From Staphylococcus hyicus (GTDB taxonomy: Bacteria > Bacillota > Bacilli > Staphylococcales > Staphylococcaceae): a stretch of 64,000 nt of DNA. The notes beneath the pieces were generated by a model that had not been told where the DNA came from, did not search any database, and worked only from the letters and a program-made list of their open reading frames with translations. Each line of letters begins with the position of its first letter. Position 1 is the stretch's first letter. A program made the position numbers and the translations under genes. The stretch is taken from positions 2,046,001 to 2,110,000 of the forward strand of contig NZ_CP008747.1 of assembly GCF_000816085.1 (NCBI RefSeq). The letters are read 5' to 3'. Positions 49,187 through 57,891 of this stretch are shown in pieces.

Positions 49187-50191
49187 TTATTTTAACATTT
49201 CACTTTGCATCCGATATTCGATTCCATGAAATAATTGTTTAATCCATTTGTGATATTTCACAAGATTTTGTTCAGCTTGAAGTACATCAATAAATTGAAA
49301 CTTAATTTTAGATCCTTGTCTTTTTTGCGCAATTTTCGTGAGATGATACGTTGCAATTGTACCTATTTGAGGGTAACTTCCTAAAGTATAATGGTCGTTT
49401 AACAATACGATTGGTGAACCGTCTTTTTTTACTTGTATCGTACCACGCTTGACCGAACGATGTGGTGGAAAGCCATTATAGTAGGCTTTAATCGGTGCGC
49501 CTTCTAAAACAATCCCCATACGGTTTGCTTTACTTGTGACACAATATTCACCACGTGTAAATTGTGTTAATATGTTGTCATCAAAGTCTTCAGTTCCTTT
49601 ATTTGGTATGACGTGCACAACATCAGAAAGATAATTAAAGGATAACGCATATCCATCTACACCCCAGTCTGTATGTCGTGTTACTTCAAGGTTTTCAAAT
49701 AATTTATGGTGACGGTCATTATAATCTCGTTTCATTTGAATTTCATCGCCATCTTTGAGTGTATGTCCATGGAATCCGCCCATTTGAGAGATAATGTCGG
49801 TTGACGTAGATCCTAACCATTGATCTACTTCATATCCGCCTGCTATTGCCATATAAACACGTGCACCACGCTTAACATGATCAAAAGACAATACATCGCC
49901 TTTATTCATTAAATATAATGTATTAATTTTCACGCGCATGTCTTGAGTATGCGCAATAGCTTGAGCACCCGATAAGGCTATTAAAGTAGGCTCAGTAAAA
50001 CGAATACGCGCCATTTGATTCGTCATTTCAAGTGTAGCTTCATTCTTATCATTGCCGACCAAACGATTTGCGATTTCATGTGCTAGAACATCTAGAGCAC
50101 CACTTCGAATTACGCCTAAGTGTTCATACCCCACACGACCAAAATCTTGAAAACTTGAAAATAACCCGCCTTCTTCAATGATGATTGTCAT
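49187..50191 (-). CDS. pxpC: 5-oxoprolinase subunit PxpC / KipA (biotin-dependent carboxyltransferase-fold)
   Basis: 334-residue member of the KipA/PxpC family, recognisable by LFSSFQDFGRVGYEHLGVIRSGALD at the N-terminus, EMTNQMARIRF, VYMAIAGGYEV and the KANRMGIVLEG...LLNDHYTLGSYPQIG blocks. With PxpA and PxpB it hydrolyses 5-oxoproline, a spontaneous damage product of glutamine. It overlaps pxpB by four bases (ATGA). No pxpA is present nearby. Confidence 0.86.
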   Translation of the reverse strand: MTIIIEEGGLFSSFQDFGRVGYEHLGVIRSGALDVLAHEIANRLVGNDKNEATLEMTNQMARIRFTEPTLIALSGAQAIAHTQDMRVKINTLYLMNKGDVLSFDHVKRGARVYMAIAGGYEVDQWLGSTSTDIISQMGGFHGHTLKDGDEIQMKRDYNDRHHKLFENLEVTRHTDWGVDGYALSFNYLSDVVHVIPNKGTEDFDDNILTQFTRGEYCVTSKANRMGIVLEGAPIKAYYNGFPPHRSVKRGTIQVKKDGSPIVLLNDHYTLGSYPQIGTIATYHLTKIAQKRQGSKIKFQFIDVLQAEQNLVKYHKWIKQLFHGIEYRMQSEMLK

Positions 50192-50871
50192 CGTGCGTCA
50201 CCTCTTTCTTCGGCATCATAAAATTTAACGTGATCACCTATAGACATGAGTACCATGTCGTCACGATTCACATCAAATAATTTTAAAGGTGTATAGCCAA
50301 CCACAAGCCAATCTTCATAAATATCAGTCGTAGTAATTCCGCATTTTTTATTTTCTAAAATGACAGACCCCGCTGGGATGAATTGCTTTTCTTTAGCTGT
50401 ATGATTGACAGCAAGGGCTTCTGGTAGTCCTGATAAATATGGAAATCCAGGCGAAAAACCCATCATAGACACAAAATATTCAGGCGCGGTATGTTGTTGT
50501 ATATAAGCTTCACGTGAAATATGAAGCTCTTCTAAAATCGATTCAAAATGTGGTCCATATTCTCCACCATAATAAATGGGCACCATAATACAATGACGTT
50601 TTTCGTCCCAAGTTTTATGACTTAAATCAATTTTTTCAATTAATGATTTCATATGTAAAAATGGTGACGCGATGTTTAGATGTTTCATCATTTGTCTTGC
50701 GTCATATGAAATAAGCATATCTGTTTCGGTCGGCACAATTTCTGTAATAAATGGGTACTCTTGTTCCAATAGATATTGCCGTAACACTAATAAACGTTCT
50801 GTCGCTTCAGGTGTAAGTGCACCTTTCAAGGAAACAACAATCGCTTGATCACCTTGGCTATAAACCTTCAT
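50188..50871 (-). CDS. pxpB: 5-oxoprolinase subunit PxpB / KipI
   Basis: 227-residue KipI/PxpB family protein, with QGDQAIVVSLKG at the N-terminus, a central domain and the C-terminal cyclophilin-like core ASMMGFSPGFPYLSGLP-type block (here FVSMMGFSPGFPYLSG) and PAGSVILENKKCGI. In Bacillus KipI also inhibits the sporulation kinase KinA; in staphylococci the 5-oxoprolinase role is likelier. The start is ATG 50871, eight bases after GGAG; GTG 50880 is in frame. It follows a small membrane-protein gene by 17 bases. Confidence 0.86.
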   Translation of the reverse strand: MKVYSQGDQAIVVSLKGALTPEATERLLVLRQYLLEQEYPFITEIVPTETDMLISYDARQMMKHLNIASPFLHMKSLIEKIDLSHKTWDEKRHCIMVPIYYGGEYGPHFESILEELHISREAYIQQHTAPEYFVSMMGFSPGFPYLSGLPEALAVNHTAKEKQFIPAGSVILENKKCGITTTDIYEDWLVVGYTPLKLFDVNRDDMVLMSIGDHVKFYDAEERGDAR

Positions 50872-50888
50872 GATTTTCACTCCAGTAA

Positions 50889-51092
50889 TTATTTATAGAA
50901 TAACTTCAAAATAAACACGAGCCATTTTAAAATAGCTTCCACAAAACAGTAAATTAACACACCTTGCATGACGAGTACTAAAATGAGCCAAATATACGCT
51001 AACCATTCTAGCCCTCGACTTAATAATTGATGATTTATCCATTGACCTAACCACAACAAACTGATAATACATAGGAGATATAAAAGTATCAT
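50889..51092 (-). CDS. small hydrophobic membrane protein
   Basis: 67-residue protein with two membrane helices separated by a short loop (NHQLLSRGLEW) and a basic C-terminus. I do not recognise the family. The start is ATG 51092 with AAGGTGA five bases upstream; it sits 12 bases after pabC and 17 before pxpB, so it appears to be a real member of the operon. Function unknown. Confidence 0.6.
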   Translation of the reverse strand: MILLYLLCIISLLWLGQWINHQLLSRGLEWLAYIWLILVLVMQGVLIYCFVEAILKWLVFILKLFYK

Positions 51093-51104
51093 ACAGCTCA
51101 CCTT

Positions 51105-51713
51105 CTAAATGTCACTCAGTTTTACAGGAACCCAGCCTCTTAAACTGTTAATCATCCATAGTTTACCACCTTGATTTAGAAATTGCTTTAACAAATTGAC
51201 ATTCAATAATTTTAGTTCTATTTCACCTTGGTCAAGCAATGATTGACGCATACATCCACGAAGAAAGTCATTGGCATACGGTGGGGTATAGTAATGCCCA
51301 CCATACTCAACGACTACATTACCAATATCAAATTCTAATACTTTTTCAGTGTCGTCAAAAAGTAAAATCAATTGCGTATGATGCGCATGCTTCAAGTAAT
51401 CACGTTCGGTTGTTTTAAAGATTCTTTGCCAAGTAGGCGTAGAATTGTCCACTTGTTTTAAGCACGCTGTCATTTCTTCACTTTCGTATAAAATCGCATG
51501 CTCACAGCGAATTTCACCGATTTCATCAACAATGATTTTAACCCGGTAAATTCCTTCGTGAAATTTCTTTTCAAGATGATGAATACGTTCTGACCAAACC
51601 GTTTCATCAAAGTCCACTTTTAAATGCGCACAGGCTTGTTTGATACGGTTGCGATGATAAGTTTCACGCAGTAGACACCCATGTTCTAAACGCATCGTTT
51701 CGAAAAGTTCCAT
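51105..51713 (-). CDS. pabC: Aminotransferase class IV, probable aminodeoxychorismate lyase
   Basis: 202-residue PLP fold-IV protein. It lies directly after pabB and should release pyruvate from aminodeoxychorismate to give p-aminobenzoate. The likely PLP Lys is in FKTTERDYLK near 98-108, the phosphate-binding DIGNVVVEYGGHYYTPP block is near 128, and INSLRGWVPVKL ends the protein. Shorter than E. coli PabC (about 270), as usual in staphylococci. The start is ATG 51713; it is three bases after the pabB stop. Confidence 0.85.
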   Translation of the reverse strand: MELFETMRLEHGCLLRETYHRNRIKQACAHLKVDFDETVWSERIHHLEKKFHEGIYRVKIIVDEIGEIRCEHAILYESEEMTACLKQVDNSTPTWQRIFKTTERDYLKHAHHTQLILLFDDTEKVLEFDIGNVVVEYGGHYYTPPYANDFLRGCMRQSLLDQGEIELKLLNVNLLKQFLNQGGKLWMINSLRGWVPVKLSDI

Positions 51714-51716
51714 TAT

Positions 51717-52850
51717 TTATCCCTCTAAAATTTTAGTTTTATCTTTAAACTCTGCATATTCTTGTTCAATGTCCGAATCTATTGTAATGCCTGCGCCTAC
51801 ACCATAAATGGCTTTTTGCCCCAAATATTGAATAGTTCGAATTGGAACGTTAAACACAGCCCGTCCATCTGGTAAACAAAGCCCTAACGCCCCACAATAA
51901 ATATGTCTTGGAGCACGCTCTAATTCATTGATAATTCGCATCGTGTTCACTTTTGGGGCGCCTGTAATTGAGCCACACGGGAAAAGTGCACGTAGCATAT
52001 CGTTAAGCGTCACACTTGAAGCAACTTCTCCCGTAACCATCGAGGTCATTTGAAAGACGGTGGGATAGCGCTCAACATCAAACAAACGTGGTACGCGAAT
52101 TGTACCCGGAGATGCAATACGTGTAATATCATTTCGCAACAAATCTACAATCATTACATTTTCAGCACGATCTTTTCGAGATGTTTGTAGTGCCGATTCG
52201 TTTTGTATATCTTCCTCTTTATTGTTTCCTCTAGGCATCGTTCCTTTCATCGGTTTACTCACTATCGTGCGTTTACCGTCTTGGAAAGAACCGACTTGGA
52301 AAAATAATTCAGGCGAAATTGAAGCAATTTTAAGGGCCTCTGTATCGATCATTGCGGTATAATGTCCATTCATTTTTGAAGTAAGCCGTTTATACAATGT
52401 TTGAATATCCGTGGATTGGGATGCTTCAAGACGCGTCGTATAGTTCACTTGATATGTTTCGCCTTCAATAATTTCTTGATGAATACGTCTTATTTGATTT
52501 TGAATGTGTCCTTTTGATTCCGTAAAAGTGAAATCCAGTGATGGTTTTTCATTTATTGTAATGTCTTCACCAATATGTATTGGTTGTTTATAGACGTAAC
52601 ACGCGGCATAAATTCCATTTTCTGGCGCTTTAACTTCAAAACTAGCGTTATAATATTTTGCCGCTTCGTAAGGCAAATAAATCACTACGTAGTATCCCGC
52701 TTTTTGATATGTTTCGGCTGTGTCAATCACCTTTCCTACTTCTGTAACGTATGTAGCAATGCATTGATGAATCACATCGTCAAAAGCATAGTGTAATTGC
52801 TCCGTTTGATAGGGATTGGTGTAATATTGAAAATTAAATGTGGCAACCAT
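51717..52850 (-). CDS. pabB: Aminodeoxychorismate synthase component I
   Basis: 377-residue chorismate-binding enzyme that adds ammonia from PabA to chorismate. The catalytic domain is typical: YQVNYTTRLEA near 140, SPELFF near 180, KPMKGTMPRG near 205, LLRNDITRIA near 240, PCGSITGAPKVNTM near 288 and GVGAGITIDSD near 350. GSITGAPK carries the Lys seen in PabB, distinguishing it from anthranilate synthase. The start is ATG 52850 with GGTAGG upstream; it overlaps pabA by 17 bases. Confidence 0.9.
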   Translation of the reverse strand: MVATFNFQYYTNPYQTEQLHYAFDDVIHQCIATYVTEVGKVIDTAETYQKAGYYVVIYLPYEAAKYYNASFEVKAPENGIYAACYVYKQPIHIGEDITINEKPSLDFTFTESKGHIQNQIRRIHQEIIEGETYQVNYTTRLEASQSTDIQTLYKRLTSKMNGHYTAMIDTEALKIASISPELFFQVGSFQDGKRTIVSKPMKGTMPRGNNKEEDIQNESALQTSRKDRAENVMIVDLLRNDITRIASPGTIRVPRLFDVERYPTVFQMTSMVTGEVASSVTLNDMLRALFPCGSITGAPKVNTMRIINELERAPRHIYCGALGLCLPDGRAVFNVPIRTIQYLGQKAIYGVGAGITIDSDIEQEYAEFKDKTKILEG

Positions 52851-53427
52851 GTTTTAAACCTACCTCATTAAAAAAGTTGTTCATTTGGGCACAGCCATGC
52901 TCCGACATAATAGATTCCGGATGATATTGTACCCCGTATATCGGACGCGATTCATGCTTAATGCCTAGCACAATCCCATCCTCATTTTTTGCAGTAACCT
53001 TTAATGGGGCACGCAACGAAGTTATATCGACCATTAAAGAGTGATAACGCATCACTTGAAATGGAGATGGCAGTCCTTCATACAATGCGCTTTGGTCATG
53101 ATAAATCTTCGTGGTATGTCCATGGACCGGCCAAGGTGCCTTAACAATGTGACCTCCATAAAATGCAGCAATAAGCTGAAAACCAAGACACACCCCAAGT
53201 ATAGGACATTGATATTCGAAATGTTTCAGAACTTCAAACAAAATCGGATAATCTTCCGGTGTACCAGGTCCCGGAGAAATCACGATGGCTTGAGGTTGTA
53301 ACTGTTGAATTTTATCAATCGTCGCCTCGTGTATATCTATTACTGTGACATGATGAGATGTTGCTTGATATATCAAGTCTACAACATTATATGTAAACGA
53401 ATCTTTATTATCTATCATTACTATCAT
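52834..53427 (-). CDS. pabA: Aminodeoxychorismate synthase glutaminase component
   Basis: 197-residue class I glutamine amidotransferase that provides ammonia to PabB. The triad is clear: nucleophile Cys in LGVCLGFQ near 80, and His and Glu in YHPESI near 170; the oxyanion loop is SPGPGTPED near 50. Such subunits can also serve anthranilate synthase, but here the partner is PabB. The start is ATG 53427 with GAGG nine bases upstream. It heads the pabABC operon, divergent from the preQ1 leader. Confidence 0.9.
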   Translation of the reverse strand: MIVMIDNKDSFTYNVVDLIYQATSHHVTVIDIHEATIDKIQQLQPQAIVISPGPGTPEDYPILFEVLKHFEYQCPILGVCLGFQLIAAFYGGHIVKAPWPVHGHTTKIYHDQSALYEGLPSPFQVMRYHSLMVDITSLRAPLKVTAKNEDGIVLGIKHESRPIYGVQYHPESIMSEHGCAQMNNFFNEVGLKHGCHI

Positions 53428-53551
53428 CTGAATTCGCCTCTATTTTCTATAATAAGTCTATTATCACAGATGTTAGAGCGATTGACAAAGGGGTTATTAG
53501 AATTTCATCTTGCTTTCTAATGGTAAATGTATTAAAGTATGGAACGTAACT

Positions 53552-53678
53552 AAAAGACAGAGGTTCCTAGCTTTCAACCCTCTATAAAAAACTAGACACC
53601 TTGTCGTGATGTGCTATATCCACATCGCATGATTTGGTCTAGTCCTGTCTGTCTTTTTAATAAAAGGCAGATTTTTTT
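53552..53678 (+). ncRNA. preQ1-I riboswitch with terminator
   Basis: The aptamer is 53559-53595: P1 AGAGG (53559-53563) with CCTCT (53579-53583), loop TTCCTAGC, and the A-rich tail ATAAAAAACTAG whose CTAG can form the pseudoknot. The terminator is CTGTCTTTTT-AAT-AAAAGGCAG (53649-53670) followed by seven T. AAAAGACAG (53552-53560), just 5' of P1, is an exact complement of CTGTCTTTT (53649-53657) and overlaps P1 by two bases. An antiterminator is therefore possible, and ligand would favour termination. A further stem, CTAGACACC/GGTCTAG (53592-53642), lies between. The target is queC-queD-queE. Confidence 0.9.
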
Positions 53679-53699
53679 ATGGACACAGGGATTTGGCAT

Positions 53700-53728
53700 T
53701 AGGACAGTGTCATACAATGACTGTCCTA
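53700..53728 (+). other. hairpin between the preQ1 terminator and queC
   Basis: TAGGACAGTGTCAT and ATGACTGTCCTA pair over 12 bases with a two-base bulge and a three-base loop. No U-run follows. About 160 bases of unassigned leader separate it from queC, whose ribosome site AAGGAG lies at about 53875-53880. Confidence 0.5.
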
Positions 53729-53890
53729 CGCCCTTCTCATATACTACAGTGAGTTTAATTTTGATACAACGTCTCCACCTTTAATATACGTTTAAAATTC
53801 ATCACGTATATTATAAATGATACCCACTTCTCATCTAAACTCAGTGTAACAATACGATTTAGGAGCTTCTATAAAAAGGAGCGGTTTTTT

Positions 53891-54559
53891 ATGTCAGAAG
53901 TGCTTCAAAACGAAAAAGCACTTGTCGTTTTCAGCGGAGGGCAAGACAGTACTACTTGTCTTTTTTATGCGAAAGCACATTTTAAAGAAGTTGAACTTGT
54001 TACATTTGAATATGGTCAACGACACGCGCAAGAAATTGAAGTCGCAAAAAAAATAGCACGTGAACAAGGATTGAAACATCATGTCCTTGATATGTCTCTT
54101 TTAAGCCAACTCTCACCCAATGCGTTAACCTCTCATGATATGGCCATTGATGCGACTCATGATGTGCCAAACACCTTTGTTCCAGCGCGCAACCTACTTT
54201 TCTTATCTTTTGCAGGCGCACTCGCGTATCAAATTAAAGCGAAACATATTATTACAGGAGTGTGTGAAACGGATTTTTCAGGCTATCCCGATTGTAGAGA
54301 TACATTTATTAAATCTATGAATATTACGATGAATCTTGCGATGGATAAAGATTTTGTCATTCACACCCCACTCATGTGGCTCAATAAGAAGGAAACTTGG
54401 GCGCTCAGTGATCAACTCGGTGCATTGGATTATATTCGAACACAAACATTAACGTGTTATAACGGGATTATCGCAGAGGGTTGTGGTGAATGCCCGGCCT
54501 GTCAATTAAGACAAAATGGTTTAGAAGCATATTTAAAAGAGAAAGGAGCACACTCATAA
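53891..54559 (+). CDS. queC: QueC, 7-cyano-7-deazaguanine synthase
   Basis: ATP-dependent enzyme converting 7-carboxy-7-deazaguanine to preQ0. 222 residues. The PP-loop SGGQDSTT is near residue 15, with [11 protein letters not shown] near 135, and the zinc site CYN...[10 protein letters not shown] closes the protein. The start is ATG 53891 with AAGGAG nine bases upstream. First gene of the queC-queD-queE operon, controlled by the preQ1 leader; its TAA overlaps the queD ATG by one base. Confidence 0.96.
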   Translation: MSEVLQNEKALVVFSGGQDSTTCLFYAKAHFKEVELVTFEYGQRHAQEIEVAKKIAREQGLKHHVLDMSLLSQLSPNALTSHDMAIDATHDVPNTFVPARNLLFLSFAGALAYQIKAKHIITGVCETDFSGYPDCRDTFIKSMNITMNLAMDKDFVIHTPLMWLNKKETWALSDQLGALDYIRTQTLTCYNGIIAEGCGECPACQLRQNGLEAYLKEKGAHS

Positions 54560-54990
54560 TGTTACATCAAATGTACCCACAAGTCTCACATCATTATATT
54601 TATGAACTAAATAAAGATTTCAACTTTTCAGCGGCACATGCGATTTGTGATAAACGTGCTGGTAAATGTGAGCGTGTACACGGGCATACGTACTTTGTGA
54701 ACTTAACAATTGTCGGTGATACACTTGATGATTTAGGGTTTCTCGTTAATTTCAGTACGTTAAAACAATTAGTACACGACCAATTTGATCATCATTTATT
54801 AAACAACCTTCCTTTATTTAAAGGCAAATCGCCTTCGACTGAAGTGGTCGCAGAAACGATTTATGGTATAGTGGCATCTCATTTAGAAACGTTGCCACAT
54901 CAACCGCAATGCGTACAAGTATTTTTGAGAGAAACGCCTTCGAGTTATGTCGTTTACCGACCAAAGAAGAAGGAGACACCACATGGTTAA
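54559..54990 (+). CDS. queD: QueD, 6-carboxytetrahydropterin synthase
   Basis: 143-residue PTPS-fold enzyme making 6-carboxy-tetrahydropterin from dihydroneopterin triphosphate. Zinc His in FSAAHAI and the HGHTY pair, and a catalytic Cys in CERVHGH, are present. The start is ATG 54559 (MLHQMYPQ), overlapping the queC stop as TAATG and ten bases after AAAGGAG. An in-frame upstream extension lies inside queC and is rejected. It overlaps queE by eight bases. Confidence 0.94.
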   Translation: MLHQMYPQVSHHYIYELNKDFNFSAAHAICDKRAGKCERVHGHTYFVNLTIVGDTLDDLGFLVNFSTLKQLVHDQFDHHLLNNLPLFKGKSPSTEVVAETIYGIVASHLETLPHQPQCVQVFLRETPSSYVVYRPKKKETPHG

Positions 54991-55696
54991 AATACCTGTC
55001 TTAGAAATATTTGGCCCTACGATTCAAGGTGAAGGACGTGTCATTGGACGTAAAACGATGTTTGTACGCACAGCTGGTTGCGATTTCCGTTGTAGTTGGT
55101 GCGATTCTAAATTTACTTGGGACGGTAGTGCTAAAGATGATATCCGAATGATGACACCAGAAGCCATCTTAGATGAACTTAAAGCAATCGGTGGGAATCA
55201 ATTTAACCATGTTACGATTTCTGGTGGTAATCCAGCATTAATTAAGGGAATTCAGGCACTCGTAGATTTATTTCAATCAGAGCGTATTCAAACTGCATTA
55301 GAAACGCAAGGAAGTAAATTCCAACCATGGATGCGTCAAATTAACGATTTAACAGTGTCACCAAAACCACCAAGTTCAGGTATGAAACAAAATTTAGATA
55401 TTTTAGATTCAGTCATTAATCAATGCGTTCCTGAAACATTAAATCTGAAAGTTGTCATTTTTGATGAGGCAGATTATCATTTTGCACAAACAATACATCA
55501 CCGTTACCCACACCTTCCATTTTATTTACAAGTCGGTAATCCCTATTTAGAAGCTGACGTTGATCACCATACAGATAAATTACTTTTACGCTATGAAACA
55601 TTGATCGATCGTGTCATGACAGATGCATCAATGAACAATGTTTTCGTTTTACCACAACTTCATACATTACTTTGGAGTAATAAAAAAGGCGTTTAA
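54983..55696 (+). CDS. queE: QueE, 7-carboxy-7-deazaguanine synthase (radical SAM)
   Basis: 237-residue radical SAM enzyme that contracts 6-carboxytetrahydropterin to 7-carboxy-7-deazaguanine. The cluster motif Cx3Cx2C is GCDFRCSWCDSKF near residue 35; substrate motifs are FGPTIQGEG near 8 and ISGGNPAL near 80. The start is ATG 54983 with GAAGGAG upstream. Last gene of queCDE; the pathway is completed by queF at 33.3 kb. No strong terminator is visible just after it. Confidence 0.95.
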   Translation: MVKIPVLEIFGPTIQGEGRVIGRKTMFVRTAGCDFRCSWCDSKFTWDGSAKDDIRMMTPEAILDELKAIGGNQFNHVTISGGNPALIKGIQALVDLFQSERIQTALETQGSKFQPWMRQINDLTVSPKPPSSGMKQNLDILDSVINQCVPETLNLKVVIFDEADYHFAQTIHHRYPHLPFYLQVGNPYLEADVDHHTDKLLLRYETLIDRVMTDASMNNVFVLPQLHTLLWSNKKGV

Positions 55697-55796
55697 ATTA
55701 TAAACAATTAAATTATTAAAAAAGGACCATTTCACATGCTATCTCTACATCTTATTGTTATAATGAAAAGATGAATTAAAAAGATAGGAGAACACA

Positions 55797-56384
55797 ATGG
55801 TCCTTTTTGTTATATTGAATATTGTAGTCGTCGGCATTATATTAATAATCGATTTATATAAAAATCAGTTTCAGTCATATAGATTTAGTAGCTCGCTGTT
55901 AGCGATTGCAATAAATAGTTTTTTAAATCAAATACTATTAGGTAAAATCACCTTTATCTCCTTAGCTGCAATGTTCATGTATATTGCTTGGACCATTATA
56001 CATTTTTATGTCGATCGTCAAGATCAACCATTTAAAGTAAAAAAACAAAAATTTCTATTGGCAATTTTTACAATAATGGTAAGTATCACGTTGATGGTTA
56101 CCTACCAAACAGGTGATGAATCCTATTATATGTCTGTGCCGTTTGCCGCACCTACCATTTTTATTTTTGGTGGCATTTTATTCTTTTCTAGCGCGTTACA
56201 CTCACCTTCTTTCCAACAATTTTACAAAAAAATCAAAGTCAAAAACCCTCTTTGGGTTGGCACTTTTTTTATGATACTCGGTCTTATTGTTTTATCTCTA
56301 TTAACACCGCAATGGTATGTTATTTTAGCCATCTATTTGTGCTTTTTTGCACTCATCACATTAGAAAAATTGTATAAATTTTAA
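55797..56384 (+). CDS. hypothetical integral membrane protein
   Basis: 195 residues with six predicted hydrophobic helices and short basic loops (KVKKQK, KKIKVKN). I do not recognise a family with known function; a gene of this kind seems conserved next to queE in staphylococci. The start is ATG 55797 with AGATAGGAG upstream. No partner is obvious; the next gene begins 76 bases later. Confidence 0.7.
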   Translation: MVLFVILNIVVVGIILIIDLYKNQFQSYRFSSSLLAIAINSFLNQILLGKITFISLAAMFMYIAWTIIHFYVDRQDQPFKVKKQKFLLAIFTIMVSITLMVTYQTGDESYYMSVPFAAPTIFIFGGILFFSSALHSPSFQQFYKKIKVKNPLWVGTFFMILGLIVLSLLTPQWYVILAIYLCFFALITLEKLYKF

Positions 56385-56460
56385 AATTTGATGATTAGAC
56401 TTGGTTTATACGTGGTATATGTATCAAGACAATAGCTTAGGCATAAAGGAGGTTTTTTTA

Positions 56461-56718
56461 ATGGGCTTTATTTTAATGTTAATCGTAGGTGGACTTATCG
56501 GTTGGGCTGCTGGTGCAATCCTCGGTAAAGATATTCCTGGTGGTATTATTGGTAATATTATCGCTGGTTTAGTTGGTTCAGCGTTAGGTACAGCGTTACT
56601 TGGTCACTGGGGTCCATCTTTAGGTGGCGTATATATTTTACCAGCTTTAATTGGTTCTATTATTCTTATCGTATTAATTTCTTTAATTTTAAGCGCGTTA
56701 CGCGGTAAAAAACGTTAA
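56461..56718 (+). CDS. GlsB/YeaQ/YmgE family stress-response membrane protein
   Basis: 85-residue, Gly-rich protein with three membrane helices: GFILMLIVGGLIGWAAGAILGKDIPGGIIGNIIAGLVG and a third C-terminal helix ending in RGKKR. These transglycosylase-associated family proteins are induced by general stress in many bacteria; the mechanism is unknown. The start is ATG 56461 with AAAGGAGG upstream; the 20 residues before it in frame are leader. A strong terminator follows. Confidence 0.85.
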   Translation: MGFILMLIVGGLIGWAAGAILGKDIPGGIIGNIIAGLVGSALGTALLGHWGPSLGGVYILPALIGSIILIVLISLILSALRGKKR

Positions 56719-56741
56719 GATAGAAATAATTTAAATGTGTC

Positions 56742-56783
56742 AAAGACAAACCCGCTTTTTACAAGTAGGTTTGTCTTTTTTTA
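56742..56783 (+). terminator. terminator of the GlsB-like gene
   Basis: AAAGACAAACC (56742-56752) pairs with GGTTTGTCTTT (56768-56778), with GCTT/AAGT continuing, then TTTTTATT. Confidence 0.9.
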
Positions 56784-56869
56784 TTACCTAACACATGGCA
56801 ATGGTTAAAATGCGTATTCAAATCGTTTCGCGTTGCTTCAATGTCAATCTTTGTATTTCTCTATAACAA

Positions 56870-56912
56870 AAAAAGCCCTCTAAATATTGGGAATCATCCC
56901 ATTATTTAGAGG
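56870..56912 (-). terminator. terminator of csbB
   Basis: CCTCTAAATAATGGGA pairs with TCCCAATATTTAGAGG on the minus strand, followed by GCTTTTTTTG. Eight bases after the csbB stop. Confidence 0.9.
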
Positions 56913-56919
56913 TTCTTCT

Positions 56920-57891
56920 TTAATGTGATTCATGATCTTTCGTCCATTTTGGAGGTTGTAGGTTTGAAGTTTGGACAATATATTTTGGTCTTCGTTTAAC
57001 TTCGTAATAAATACGTCCAATATACTCACCGATAACACCTATTGAAATCAATTGAATGCCACCTATAAAAAGCACCGCTGCAATGATTGTAAAATATCCT
57101 GGTACCGATACACCATGTGTGATGGTATCAAATAATAAATAAGCAACGTACAGCATACTCATCATAAAAATAATCAATCCAAGATAGATCATTGTACGCA
57201 GAGGTTTGTTGTTAAACGAAATTAATCCATCAATAGCATAATTTAACAAACTACCGAATGACCATTTTGATTCTCCCGCTTCTCTTTCTACATTTTTATA
57301 TGTAATAACTTTTGTATTGTAGCCAATCCACGCAAATAGCCCTTTTGAAAAGCGGTTATATTCACTTAAACTAACGAGTGATTGCACGGCCCGTTGACTG
57401 AGCAATCTAAAATCACCCACACCATCTTCTAGATGAATCTCCTCAACAAAATAATTAATCAATTTATAATACACACGCGTCATGAATTTACGCGACGCAT
57501 TTTCACCATCGCGATTTCGTTTTGCGATGACTTGATCGTATCCTTCACGATACTTATCAACCATTTGCGGAATAAGTTCAGGTGGATGTTGTAAATCAGC
57601 ATCAATCATCACCACAGCATCACAATCTGTACTATGTTCAAAACCTGCTATCATAGCAGATTCTTTACCAAAATTACGACTAAACGAAAGATATTTTACT
57701 TGCGGCATTGTTGCGGCTGCATTTTGAAGGATTTCAATTGTATCGTCTTTGCTACCATCATCAACAAACAATACATCATACTTAAAAGATTTTAACTTTG
57801 ACGCTTCATCTAAGATTGTAGTTAATTTTGTAATAGTTTCTTTAATTATTTCCGTCTCGTTATAACAAGGCACGATGACTCTTAATTTCAT
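56920..57891 (-). CDS. csbB: CsbB/GtrB-type glycosyltransferase
   Basis: 323-residue family 2 glycosyltransferase: a cytosolic GT-A domain with YNETEIIKET, FVDDGSKDDT, MIDADLQHPPEL (the DXD-like metal motif, near 94) and GVGDFRLLSQRAV, then two C-terminal membrane helices (about 230-300). CsbB in staphylococci loads a sugar on undecaprenyl phosphate for decoration of lipoteichoic acid with GlcNAc; partners GtcA and YfhO are not in the window. The start is ATG 57891 with AGGTG seven bases upstream. Monocistronic with a terminator. Confidence 0.87.
   Translation of the reverse strand: MKLRVIVPCYNETEIIKETITKLTTILDEASKLKSFKYDVLFVDDGSKDDTIEILQNAAATMPQVKYLSFSRNFGKESAMIAGFEHSTDCDAVVMIDADLQHPPELIPQMVDKYREGYDQVIAKRNRDGENASRKFMTRVYYKLINYFVEEIHLEDGVGDFRLLSQRAVQSLVSLSEYNRFSKGLFAWIGYNTKVITYKNVEREAGESKWSFGSLLNYAIDGLISFNNKPLRTMIYLGLIIFMMSMLYVAYLLFDTITHGVSVPGYFTIIAAVLFIGGIQLISIGVIGEYIGRIYYEVKRRPKYIVQTSNLQPPKWTKDHESH

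Noticed and set aside
54490..54558. 23-residue N-terminal extension of QueD
   Set aside because: It lies inside queC in another frame without a ribosome site; TAATG 54559 is a better start.
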